Source: Polymorphospora lycopeni (GTDB lineage Bacteria; Actinomycetota; Actinomycetes; Mycobacteriales; Micromonosporaceae). From it: a stretch of DNA of 64,000 bases. The DNA lies in the NCBI RefSeq assembly GCF_042237075.1, contig NZ_JBCGDC010000029.1, positions 9,429-73,428 on the forward strand, in the 5' to 3' direction. Position 1 is the stretch's first letter. The number at the start of each line of letters is the position of its first letter. The notes under the pieces were generated by a model that worked only from the letters and a program-made list of their open reading frames with translations, was not told the origin of the DNA and did no database searches. Positions 50,747-58,227 of this stretch are shown piece after piece. A program made the position numbers and the translations under genes.

Positions 50747-51943
50747 GTGTCGCACCTCGATCGCCGGCAGGCACTCAAACTCCTCACAGCGCTCGGCGCG
50801 GGTGGGTTTGTCGCCGCTTGCGGCTCCGACGGCGACCCGGAGACGGGCGATCCGGTGAGCGACGTACCGGTCAAAATCGGTCTGGTGGCCCCGCAGACCG
50901 GCGGCTACAAGCCGATCGGCGACGAGATCGTCAACGGCTTCCAGCTCTTCCTCGACCTCAACGGGCGGCGGCTCGGCGGCCACCCGGCCGAACTTCTGAT
51001 CGTCGACGAGGGGGAGACCCCGGAGGCCGGGCGGACCGCGGTCGAAGGGCTGCTCCAGCAGGACGTGCTCGCCCTGACCGGGGTGGCCAACTCGTCGGTG
51101 ATGCTCGGCATCAGGGACGTCGTCGAGCAGGCCCGGGTGCCCCTGATCGGCTCCGACGCCTCCCCGTCGACCATGCAGGGCGTCGTCTACATCTGGCGCA
51201 CCTCGTACGTCAACGACGAACCCGGCCGCGCCCTCGGGCCGTACGTGGCCGACCAGGTGTCCAGCGCCGGCCGGGTGGCGATGATCGCGCCGGACTATCC
51301 GGCCGGCCGGGACGCGGTCACCGGATTCCGGGAGGGATTCGGGGCGTCCGACCCACGCATCTCGTCCCCGGTCATCTGGACCACGTTCAACACCAGCCCG
51401 GGCCGGGACTTCTTCGCGTCCGACATCGCCCAGCTCCGGGCGCTGAACCCGGAGGCGGTTTTCTGCTTCTACGCCGGCGACGCGGCCGTCGAGTTCATCA
51501 AGCAGCTTCGGGCCGCGGGCTACCGCAAGGTCGTCTACGCGCCCGGTTTCCTGACCGAGGGCACCGTGCTGGACGAGCTGGGTAGGGACGCGGAGAACAT
51601 CTTCACCGCGCTGAACTACTCCGCCGACATCAACAACGCCGCCAACCGGCGGTTCGCGTCGAACTACCGCAAGAGCCACGGGTCGTCGCCGACCACCTAC
51701 GCGATGGCGTCGTACGACGCGGCGCAGGTGCTCGACAAGGCGATCCGGCTGGTCGGCGACGACCTGAACCCGCAGCAGGTCAACCTGGCGCTGGGCCGGG
51801 TCGGCCAGATCGACAGCCCGCGCGGCCCGTGGCAGTTCAACCAGCCGCGCACCCCGCAGCAGATGTGGTATCTGCGCGAGGTGCGCCGCGACGGTCAGGT
51901 GCTGTCGAACGTGCTGATCACCGAGCTGGCGACGCTGGGCTGA
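50747..51943 (+). CDS. Branched-chain-type amino acid ABC substrate-binding lipoprotein
   Basis: Product of 398 residues. A twin-arginine-like DRRQALKLLTALGAGGFVAAC leads to a lipobox Cys, so it is probably Tat-exported and lipidated. The mature part is a type-1 periplasmic-binding fold (VKIGLVAPQTGGYKPIGDEIVNGFQLFLD ... FCFYAGDAAVEFIKQL). No cognate permease adjoins. GTG 50747 follows GGGAGG. Confidence 0.88.
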   Translation: MSHLDRRQALKLLTALGAGGFVAACGSDGDPETGDPVSDVPVKIGLVAPQTGGYKPIGDEIVNGFQLFLDLNGRRLGGHPAELLIVDEGETPEAGRTAVEGLLQQDVLALTGVANSSVMLGIRDVVEQARVPLIGSDASPSTMQGVVYIWRTSYVNDEPGRALGPYVADQVSSAGRVAMIAPDYPAGRDAVTGFREGFGASDPRISSPVIWTTFNTSPGRDFFASDIAQLRALNPEAVFCFYAGDAAVEFIKQLRAAGYRKVVYAPGFLTEGTVLDELGRDAENIFTALNYSADINNAANRRFASNYRKSHGSSPTTYAMASYDAAQVLDKAIRLVGDDLNPQQVNLALGRVGQIDSPRGPWQFNQPRTPQQMWYLREVRRDGQVLSNVLITELATLG

Positions 51944-51961
51944 GCCACCGGACGGGGTGGC
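51944..51961. terminator. Short hairpin between convergent genes
   Basis: GCCACC and GGTGGC (51944-51949, 51956-51961) flank GGACGG directly after the binding-protein stop, opposite the DDAH gene end. A weak bidirectional terminator. Confidence 0.4.
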
Positions 51962-51970
51962 GCCGGGAGG

Positions 51971-52795
51971 TCAGGGGCGCAGCTCGGCGACGCAGCACTT
52001 GATGCTGCCGCCGCCCTTCTTCAGCTCGGCGAGTTCGACCGGCACCGGCCGGTAGCCGGCGGCGGCCAGCTGCTTGGCCAGACCGGTCGCCTCGGCCGGC
52101 AGCACCACGTTGCGCCCGTCGCTGACCAGGTTGAGGCCGAAGGCCAGCGCGTCCGCGTCCGCGGCGACGATCGCGTCCGGGAAGAGCTGGCGCAGCACCG
52201 TCTGCGAGGCCGACGAGAACGCCGTCGGGAAGTAGGCGATGTTGCTGTCGTCGATCGAGGCCAGTGCCGTGTCGAGGTGGTAGAAGCGCGGGTCGGTCAG
52301 ATGCAGCGACACCACCGGGCGGGCGAGCACCTCCTGTGCCTCGGCGTGCGCGGCCGGGTCGGTCCGGTAGCCGTAGCCGGCCAGGACGAGTCCGCCGTAC
52401 GCCTCGGGCAGGTAGGCGAAGTCGCCCTCGCCCTCGTTGGTCTCGCTCGGCGCGACGTATCGCCAGCCGAGCCGATCGTAGAACTCCCGGTGCAGGGCGG
52501 CCTCGGCCGTACGCTGCGGATGCTTGAAGCGGGCGCCGTAGACGGTGCCGTCGACGCTGAATGCCCCGTTGGCGGCGAAAACCATGTCGCGCAGGCCCGG
52601 CTCGGGCGGCAGGACGTGCACCTCGTGCCCGAGGGAGAGCAGCGTCTCGCGCAGGCCGGTCCACTGCTTCAGGGCCAGTTCGGTGTCGACCGGCGTGGCC
52701 GTGTCCATCCACGGGTTGATGGCGTATTCCACCGCGAAGTGCTCAGGCGGGCAGATGAGGTATGTCCGCTTCCGAGGCATCCGATGCTGGGTCAC
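51971..52795 (-). CDS. ddaH: Dimethylarginine dimethylaminohydrolase / amidinotransferase family
   Basis: Pentein-fold hydrolase of about 274 residues. RKRTYLICPPEHFAVEYAINPWMD is typical of actinobacterial DDAH-type enzymes. EGEGDFAYLPEAYGGLV, FYHLDTALASIDDSNIAYFP and the C-terminal Cys in GGGSIKCCVAELRP supply the acidic, His and nucleophilic Cys residues. It would free citrulline and methylamines from methylated arginine. GTG 52795 is preferred (THQ-type N-terminus); ATG 52780 is possible. Divergent from an Lrp gene. Confidence 0.88.
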   Translation of the reverse strand: MTQHRMPRKRTYLICPPEHFAVEYAINPWMDTATPVDTELALKQWTGLRETLLSLGHEVHVLPPEPGLRDMVFAANGAFSVDGTVYGARFKHPQRTAEAALHREFYDRLGWRYVAPSETNEGEGDFAYLPEAYGGLVLAGYGYRTDPAAHAEAQEVLARPVVSLHLTDPRFYHLDTALASIDDSNIAYFPTAFSSASQTVLRQLFPDAIVAADADALAFGLNLVSDGRNVVLPAEATGLAKQLAAAGYRPVPVELAELKKGGGSIKCCVAELRP

Positions 52796-52814
52796 GGAAA
52801 CCAAGGGTAGGTAG

Positions 52815-52834
52815 GCTGTTACGCCGATAACAGC
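52815..52834. promoter_or_regulatory. Operator dyad between divergent ddaH and lrp genes
   Basis: GCTGTTA (52815-52821) and TAACAGC (52828-52834) are perfect arms around CGCCGA, 20 bp from the ddaH start and 36 bp from the lrp start. A likely binding site of the adjacent AsnC/Lrp regulator on both promoters. Confidence 0.6.
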
Positions 52835-52869
52835 CGCGATTATTGCTTCCAAGGGGCGGAACGTTGCAG

Positions 52870-53325
52870 ATGGACAGCGTCGATCAGCGGATCGTTGCGT
52901 CGCTTGTGGCTGACGCGCGAGCCTCGTACGCGGAGATCGGTGCCCGCGTCTCCCTCTCCGCACCGGCGGTGAAACGACGGGTCGACCGGCTCCGATCGGC
53001 CGGGGTGATCAAGGGGTTCACCGCGGTCGTCGACCCGGCAGCGGTCGGGTGGACCACCGAGGCGTTCGTCGAGCTCTTCTGCACCGGCCGGACCACCCCC
53101 GCCCAACTGTCCGTCGCGACCCGGCGGCACCCCGAGGTGGTCGGCGCGTACACGGTCTCCGGTGAGGCCGACGCGCTCGTGCACCTGCGGGCGGCCGACA
53201 TCGCCCACCTGGAGCAGGCCCTCGAACGGCTGCGGGCCGAACCGTTCGTCACCTCGACCCGGAGCATGATCGTGCTGTCCCGGCTGGTCGACTCGCCCGC
53301 CGTGGTGCCCGGCACATCGGTCTGA
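52870..53325 (+). CDS. AsnC/Lrp family transcriptional regulator
   Basis: Product of 151 residues. N-terminal winged helix DQRIVASLVADARASYAEIGARVSLSAPAVKRRVDRLRSAGVIKGF, then an RAM/ACT-like ligand domain (FVELFCTGRTTPAQL, VVGAYTVSGEADALVHL). ATG 52870 is used; a TTG two codons upstream has better spacing to AAGGGG. Divergence from ddaH suggests it responds to an arginine-related amino acid (inference). Confidence 0.9.
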   Translation: MDSVDQRIVASLVADARASYAEIGARVSLSAPAVKRRVDRLRSAGVIKGFTAVVDPAAVGWTTEAFVELFCTGRTTPAQLSVATRRHPEVVGAYTVSGEADALVHLRAADIAHLEQALERLRAEPFVTSTRSMIVLSRLVDSPAVVPGTSV

Positions 53326-53379
53326 AAGTCGCCCCGGCCCGGAGGGAACGGCCGGGCCACGGGTTACGTCGTACCCCGC

Positions 53380-55368
53380 ATGAGACCAGAAGGCCGGGTC
53401 CGACGGCGGTCCCGGAGCGCCGCCACCGGCGTGCTCGTCGGCCTCACGCTCCTGGCCGGATGCACGTCGGCGGCACCACGACCGGCGCCCGTCGACCCGG
53501 GCGTGCCCGGCGGCGGATTCCGGCTCGTCGCGTTCGACTCGTGCGCCGAGGCGCTGGCCGGGCTGCGGACGGCCGCCCGGGCGTACGTCGGCCCCTGGGG
53601 TTTCGGCGGCCCGGTCCGGGCCGACATGACCGGCGGCGGGCGGGAAGCGGTGACCGCCGAGCGGGCCGCTCCCGGTGCCGGGGCGCCGGACCCGCCCGCC
53701 TTCTCCGGCACGAACACCCACGAGGCCGGGGTCGACGAGCCCGATCTGGTCAAGACCGACGGCCGGCGCATCGTCACGGTCGGCGGCGGGGTGCTGCACG
53801 TCGTCGATCCGGCGACCCGCCGGGTCACCGGCCGGCTCGACCTCGGCACGTCCACCGACGACCCGGCCCGGTGGGCCGACGCCAGCCTGCTGCTGCACGG
53901 CGACCGGGCGCTCGTCCTGGTGCCCGAACCGTGGTCCGCCCGCCCGGTCGGCATCGTCCCGGGTCGCCCGGGTCCGGCGACCCCGTTGCCGGAGGGTACG
54001 CCGACCGGTCCGCGCCTGGTCCTCGTCGACCTCGCCGGACAGCCGAGGGTGGTCAGCGACTTCCGCGTCGACGGCGGGCTGGTCGACGCGCGCCAGGTCG
54101 GTCCGACCGCCCGGGTCGTGGTGCGCTCGGCACCCCGGCTCGACTTCCCGTCGGTCGACCAGGGTTCCGACGACGAACGGCTCGCCGCCAACCAGGCGGT
54201 GATCGACCGGGCGCCGATCGAGGACTGGTTGCCCCGCTGGGCGGTCACCGACGATGGCCGGACCAGCACCGGAAGCGTCGACTGTGGACAGGTGACCCGG
54301 CCGGCGACGTACTCCGGCACCTCGATGGTGACCCTGTTCAGCTTCGATCTCGCGGCCACCACGCTCGGCGACGGGTCGCCGGTCACCGTCGTCGCCGACG
54401 GCGACACCGTCTACTCCAACGGCGCCAACCTCTACATCGCCAGCGACCAGCGCTGGCGGCTCCTGCCGGCACTCCAGGAACGGGAGCGCGACCCGAAGCC
54501 CGAGGATCAGCGGACCGAGATCTACCAGTTCGACACCACCGGACCGGACCGGCCGCGCTACGTCACCGCCACCTCGGTGCCCGGCTGGCTGATCAACCAG
54601 TACGCCATGTCGGAGTGGAACGGCCATCTGCGGGTCGCCACCACAAGTGGCCGGGACTGGGGGGCGCGGCCGAAGTCCACCTCCTCGGTGTATGTGCTCC
54701 GCGCCGACGGCGGCACCCTGCGGGAGACCGGTCGGGTCACCGGGCTCGGCCCCGGCGAGCGCATCTACGCCGTACGTTTCGTGGCCGGCACCGGATACGT
54801 GGTGACGTTCCGGGAGACCGACCCGCTCTACACGGTCGACCTGCGCGACCCCGACCGGCCGAAGGTCCTCGGTGAGCTGAAGATCCCCGGCTACTCCGCC
54901 TATCTGCACCCGGTCTCGGACAGCCGGCTGCTCGGGATCGGCCAGGATGCCACCGAGGAGGGCCGGCGGCAGGGCACCCAGGTCTCGTTGTTCGACGTCG
55001 GCGACCTGGCCCGGCCGACCCGCCTCGCCCAGTACCACGTACGCAACGGCAACTCGGAGGCCGAGTTCGACCCGCACGCGTTCCTCTACTGGCCCGCGGA
55101 ACGGCTGGTGGTGGTGCCGTTGACGACGTACGACCCGGGCCGGCGGGGCGCACCGGACGCCGGGGCGCTGGCGCTGCGGGTGTCCGACGAGGGATTCACC
55201 CCGGTCGGCACGGTCCGGCATTCGGCGTCCACACCGGACACCCACGGGACCGGCATGATCCGGCGTTCGCTGGTGGTCGGTGACGTGCTGTGGACCGTCT
55301 CCGACAGTGGCCTGCAGGCCAACAATCTATCCACACTGGACACCCTGGGCTGGGTGCCGACGACCTGA
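53380..55368 (+). CDS. Secreted beta-propeller lipoprotein
   Basis: Product of 662 residues. Lipobox LLAGC (Cys28). FSGTNTHEAGVDEPDLVKTDGRRIVTVGGGVLHVVD is the signature of the Beta_propel family, with repeats of similar blades through the chain (YQFDTTGPDRPRYVTATSVPGWLINQYAMSEWNGHLRVATT; FVAGTGYVVTFRETDPLYTVDLRDPDRPKVLGELKIPGYSAYLHPV). Probably a surface binding or scaffold protein; no enzyme motif. ATG 53380 is the start. Confidence 0.88.
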   Translation: MRPEGRVRRRSRSAATGVLVGLTLLAGCTSAAPRPAPVDPGVPGGGFRLVAFDSCAEALAGLRTAARAYVGPWGFGGPVRADMTGGGREAVTAERAAPGAGAPDPPAFSGTNTHEAGVDEPDLVKTDGRRIVTVGGGVLHVVDPATRRVTGRLDLGTSTDDPARWADASLLLHGDRALVLVPEPWSARPVGIVPGRPGPATPLPEGTPTGPRLVLVDLAGQPRVVSDFRVDGGLVDARQVGPTARVVVRSAPRLDFPSVDQGSDDERLAANQAVIDRAPIEDWLPRWAVTDDGRTSTGSVDCGQVTRPATYSGTSMVTLFSFDLAATTLGDGSPVTVVADGDTVYSNGANLYIASDQRWRLLPALQERERDPKPEDQRTEIYQFDTTGPDRPRYVTATSVPGWLINQYAMSEWNGHLRVATTSGRDWGARPKSTSSVYVLRADGGTLRETGRVTGLGPGERIYAVRFVAGTGYVVTFRETDPLYTVDLRDPDRPKVLGELKIPGYSAYLHPVSDSRLLGIGQDATEEGRRQGTQVSLFDVGDLARPTRLAQYHVRNGNSEAEFDPHAFLYWPAERLVVVPLTTYDPGRRGAPDAGALALRVSDEGFTPVGTVRHSASTPDTHGTGMIRRSLVVGDVLWTVSDSGLQANNLSTLDTLGWVPTT

Positions 55369-55380
55369 TTCCCCCTCCCC

Positions 55381-55425
55381 CGGACGGTGGGGCCCGGTCT
55401 CGGGGTTTCCGGGCCTCACCGTCCG
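55381..55425. terminator. Strong bidirectional terminator
   Basis: A 17-bp stem with one G-U pair (55381-55397 against 55409-55425) and an 11-nt loop lies between the convergent beta-propeller and YbjN-like genes, 13 bp after the former's stop. Confidence 0.8.
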
Positions 55426-55436
55426 TCAAGCGGAGG

Positions 55437-56483
55437 TCAGAGATACATCCCGGTACGGTGGCCGCCGGTGTCACGCTGGGCCGGTTTGTCGGCGTCGCCG
55501 AAGAACCGCTTGCCGCCGAACTCGCCGTGCAGCCGGTCGTCCAGTTCGTCGGCCAGCCCCATCATCACCTGCACCGCGAGCATCAGGTGGGTGGCCTGGA
55601 AGTTGCGGCCGAAGACCGGGATCGACGCCCAGACCGTGTCGTTGACGCAGTAGAGGCGACCGATCGGCATCCGGTTGGTCAGCTCGGACAGCTTGACGTA
55701 GAGCTGCTCGGTCGGCTCGACCTCCGTCAGCACCGGCGAGAAGACGTCGACGAGCGGCGGGTTGTCGCGTACGCGTACGAAGACCATCGCCGAACCGGCG
55801 CGGATGCCGATGTCGCCGTCCGCGTCGACCTGCAGCTCCTCTGGCGGGGTCTTGAGCAGGGTGGCGACGACGGTACGGACCCGCTCGGCGAGGTCGAGCT
55901 GCTCCTCGCTGGCCGGAACCGTGCTGGGCGCGCCGGCGAGCGCGTTGTCGAGATCGAAGCCGTGGTCCTCGGGGCGCAGTTCGTGCCGGGCGGTGCCCAG
56001 CGGGTCGGCCGGGATCGGCTCGTCGTCGGCGTCGTGCACCAGGTAGACGAGGAAGGCGGGATGCGGGGCGTGGTAGACGTCACGCAGGGTGCGGGAGACG
56101 GTGACGGCCAGGCTGCCGGCCTCGGCGCGGGTGGCCTGGATGCCGAACGAGTCGCCGGATCCCTCGACCACTCCGGGCGGCGACCAGCCGAGCGCGACCA
56201 GGTCGGCGACGGCCGTCCGGTCCATCCGGTAGCCGGCGGGCAGGGCGGCGTTGCCGACCGCGAGCGCACCGAGCCGGTCCTGCTCGTCGATGCGGATGCT
56301 GACCGAGTAGACGGCGTCGCCGGTGCCGGACGCGGTCGGATCGAGGGTGAGGTCGACCTGCGCACCGGCCGGCAGGGTACGCAACGAGTCGGCGAGCGCC
56401 TGGGCGAAGTCCTGCCACGCCTGCGTCACCTTCGCCCGCAGGTCGGAAGTGCTCGGATCGTCGAGCAGGATGTGCTCCGTCAT
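55437..56483 (-). CDS. YbjN/T3SS-chaperone-like protein with GMYL C-terminus
   Basis: Product of 348 residues with two tandem halves of the T3SS-chaperone/YbjN (TY-Chap) type. The first (about 1-140) has VTQAWQDFAQALADSLRTLPAGAQVDLTL; the second has VRTVVATLLKTPPEELQVDADGDIGIRAGSAMVFVRVRDNPPLVDVFSPVL and NRMPIGRLYCVNDTVWASIPVFGRNFQATHLMLAVQVMMGLADELDDRL. The protein ends RTGMYL, nearly identical to the STGQYL end of Bpa, so it may dock on the 20S proteasome (inference). Cytoplasmic. Confidence 0.8.
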   Translation of the reverse strand: MTEHILLDDPSTSDLRAKVTQAWQDFAQALADSLRTLPAGAQVDLTLDPTASGTGDAVYSVSIRIDEQDRLGALAVGNAALPAGYRMDRTAVADLVALGWSPPGVVEGSGDSFGIQATRAEAGSLAVTVSRTLRDVYHAPHPAFLVYLVHDADDEPIPADPLGTARHELRPEDHGFDLDNALAGAPSTVPASEEQLDLAERVRTVVATLLKTPPEELQVDADGDIGIRAGSAMVFVRVRDNPPLVDVFSPVLTEVEPTEQLYVKLSELTNRMPIGRLYCVNDTVWASIPVFGRNFQATHLMLAVQVMMGLADELDDRLHGEFGGKRFFGDADKPAQRDTGGHRTGMYL

Positions 56484-56596
56484 GACATCTCACTCCGCTC
56501 GCCCATGATCGCGTCCGTCCGTCGTGCATACCCTACCCAGCGCGAGCGGCCGTCGACATGCCCCGTTTCGGCCGGTGGATCGGCCCTGACGAAGGC

Positions 56597-57523
56597 TCAG
56601 CGGCGGTGCCGGACGAAGAAGTCCCAGATCACCTCGTTGGCGTCGACGGCGACCGGCGGGTAGGCGGGTGATCCGGGCCAGGCGTGCCCCATGTCGGTGA
56701 CGACGTAGTCGACGATCTCACTGCCGTCGGCGCACTTCGCGGTGGTCCGCCCGACGCCGCGGCCGGGGTCGACGAAGGCCGGGCGGCCCGGCCGGCAGGC
56801 GAGGTTGTCCCGCCACCGGCCGATGCCCTCGATCATGCTGGCGTGGGACCGGTCCGACGTGCCGACGAAGGTGATCACGGAAACCGGCCGGGGTGGCTTG
56901 TAGCCGCTGTCGTCGTACGCCCGACCGCCGGTGAAGCCGCCGCTGACCGGCGCCACGGCGGCGAAGACGTCGCTGCCCTCCACCGCCAGCTTCCAGGCCA
57001 TGTTGGCCCCGGCGGAGAAGCCGGTGGCGTAGACCCGGGCCGGGTCGACGCCCCAGGTGGCGACGAGTTCGCCGACCAGGTGGCGGAGGAATCCGACGTC
57101 GTCGGCGTCGGTGCAGCAGCCGATGCCGTTCCAGGCCCGCTGCGGGGCGTTGGGATAGGCGACCAGGAACCCGTGGCGGTCGGCGGTGGCGTCCAGCCGG
57201 CTCGTCTCCCGTACGGCGGTGGCGTTGCTGGGCCGGCCGTGCAGCACCACGACGAGCGGGGTGGGGGTGCCGGGCCGGTAGCCGGGTGGGGCGTGCAGGA
57301 GGGTGTCCCGGGTCCGGCCCTCCCAGGGCAGGTGCAGGGTGTGGTCGCCGGGAGCCGGTGACGGCGGTGGAGCGGTGGGCGTATCCGATCGGGTCGCCGG
57401 CGCGGTGGTGGCCGGCGCGGCGGCCCCCGTCGGGGCGGCGGGTCCGGGGTCCGGACCGCCGCAGCCGGCCGCGCCGGCCGCGAGCACCAACACGTACGCG
57501 ATGAGCCGCGTGATCCGTCGCAT
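56597..57523 (-). CDS. LpqC-like lipoprotein esterase (PHB-depolymerase family)
   Basis: Secreted alpha/beta hydrolase of 308 residues. Lipobox AAGC (Cys21), then a Pro/Ala/Thr-rich linker. VVVLHGRPSN oxyanion block, nucleophile Ser170 in GFSAGANMAWK, His in DMGHAWPG. WNGIGCCTDADDVGF matches LpqC/feruloyl-esterase relatives. Divergent from padR with twin dyads between, so expression is probably controlled by that PadR. Confidence 0.88.
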   Translation of the reverse strand: MRRITRLIAYVLVLAAGAAGCGGPDPGPAAPTGAAAPATTAPATRSDTPTAPPPSPAPGDHTLHLPWEGRTRDTLLHAPPGYRPGTPTPLVVVLHGRPSNATAVRETSRLDATADRHGFLVAYPNAPQRAWNGIGCCTDADDVGFLRHLVGELVATWGVDPARVYATGFSAGANMAWKLAVEGSDVFAAVAPVSGGFTGGRAYDDSGYKPPRPVSVITFVGTSDRSHASMIEGIGRWRDNLACRPGRPAFVDPGRGVGRTTAKCADGSEIVDYVVTDMGHAWPGSPAYPPVAVDANEVIWDFFVRHRR

Positions 57524-57540
57524 GGCGCCCCTCCTCCTCT

Positions 57541-57580
57541 ATGTCACTTCTGACATGGCACTATGTCAACCCAGACATAG
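57541..57580. promoter_or_regulatory. Twin PadR-type operator dyads
   Basis: ATGTC-N6-GACAT (57541-57556) and CTATGTC-N6-GACATAG (57561-57580) are two spaced dyads with the same half-site, 20 bp apart, in the gap between the divergent esterase and padR genes. ATGT...ACAT is a typical PadR half-site. Confidence 0.7.
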
Positions 57581-57606
57581 TTACGTCGTCGCCAGGAGGT
57601 AACGGT

Positions 57607-58179
57607 TTGGCCACCGTCAGCACGCTCGGCTACGCGCTGCTGTGCGTGCTCCACCGCGGGCCACTCACCGGCTACGACATCGTGCGGCGGATGCGGCGAC
57701 CGATCGGCTACTACTGGACCGCACAGCAGAGCCAGATCTATCCCGAACTGGCCCGCCTGTCGGCCGCCGGCCTCATCGAGCACGAGGCGGACAGCGGACC
57801 CGGGCCACGGCAGCGCAAGACCCACCGGCTCACCACCGCCGGCCGGGAGGCGCTCGCCGAGTGGCTGGTGCGGCCCGCGGTCGTACGCCCGCCACGCGAC
57901 GAGACCGTGCTCCGGACATACGCGCTGGCCATGGCCGACCCGACCGCGATGCGGGAGATGTACCTCGCCGAGGCGGAAACGTACGAGCGCCAGCTGGCCG
58001 ACTTCACCGGGCAGCACGCCGAACTCGCCGCCCGCGGCGCCGGCGATCCCACCCATCCGGAGTTCGGCGCGTACGCCACCCTGGAGTTCGCCCTGCTGCG
58101 CTACCCGTCTCGCATCCAGTGGTGCCGATGGCTTGCCGACCGGCTCGCCGAGCTGGCCAGCCGAAACGCCAAGCCGTAG
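57607..58179 (+). CDS. PadR family transcriptional regulator
   Basis: Product of 190 residues. The winged helix YALLCVLHRGPLTGYDIVRRM...QIYPELARLSAAGLIEHE is PadR type, with a long C-terminal helical domain (Vir_act_alpha_C-like, YLAEAETYERQLADF). TTG 57607 follows AGGAGG. Likely represses itself and the divergent lipoprotein esterase through the twin dyads. Confidence 0.9.
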   Translation: MATVSTLGYALLCVLHRGPLTGYDIVRRMRRPIGYYWTAQQSQIYPELARLSAAGLIEHEADSGPGPRQRKTHRLTTAGREALAEWLVRPAVVRPPRDETVLRTYALAMADPTAMREMYLAEAETYERQLADFTGQHAELAARGAGDPTHPEFGAYATLEFALLRYPSRIQWCRWLADRLAELASRNAKP

Positions 58180-58227
58180 GCCGATCGGCCATCGACCCCG
58201 ACCGGCAGGCTGTGAGATGGTTCAGGC

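Noticed and set aside
52840..55245. Long minus-strand frame opposite lrp and the beta-propeller gene
   Set aside because: No conserved motif and codon bias belongs to the plus-strand genes.
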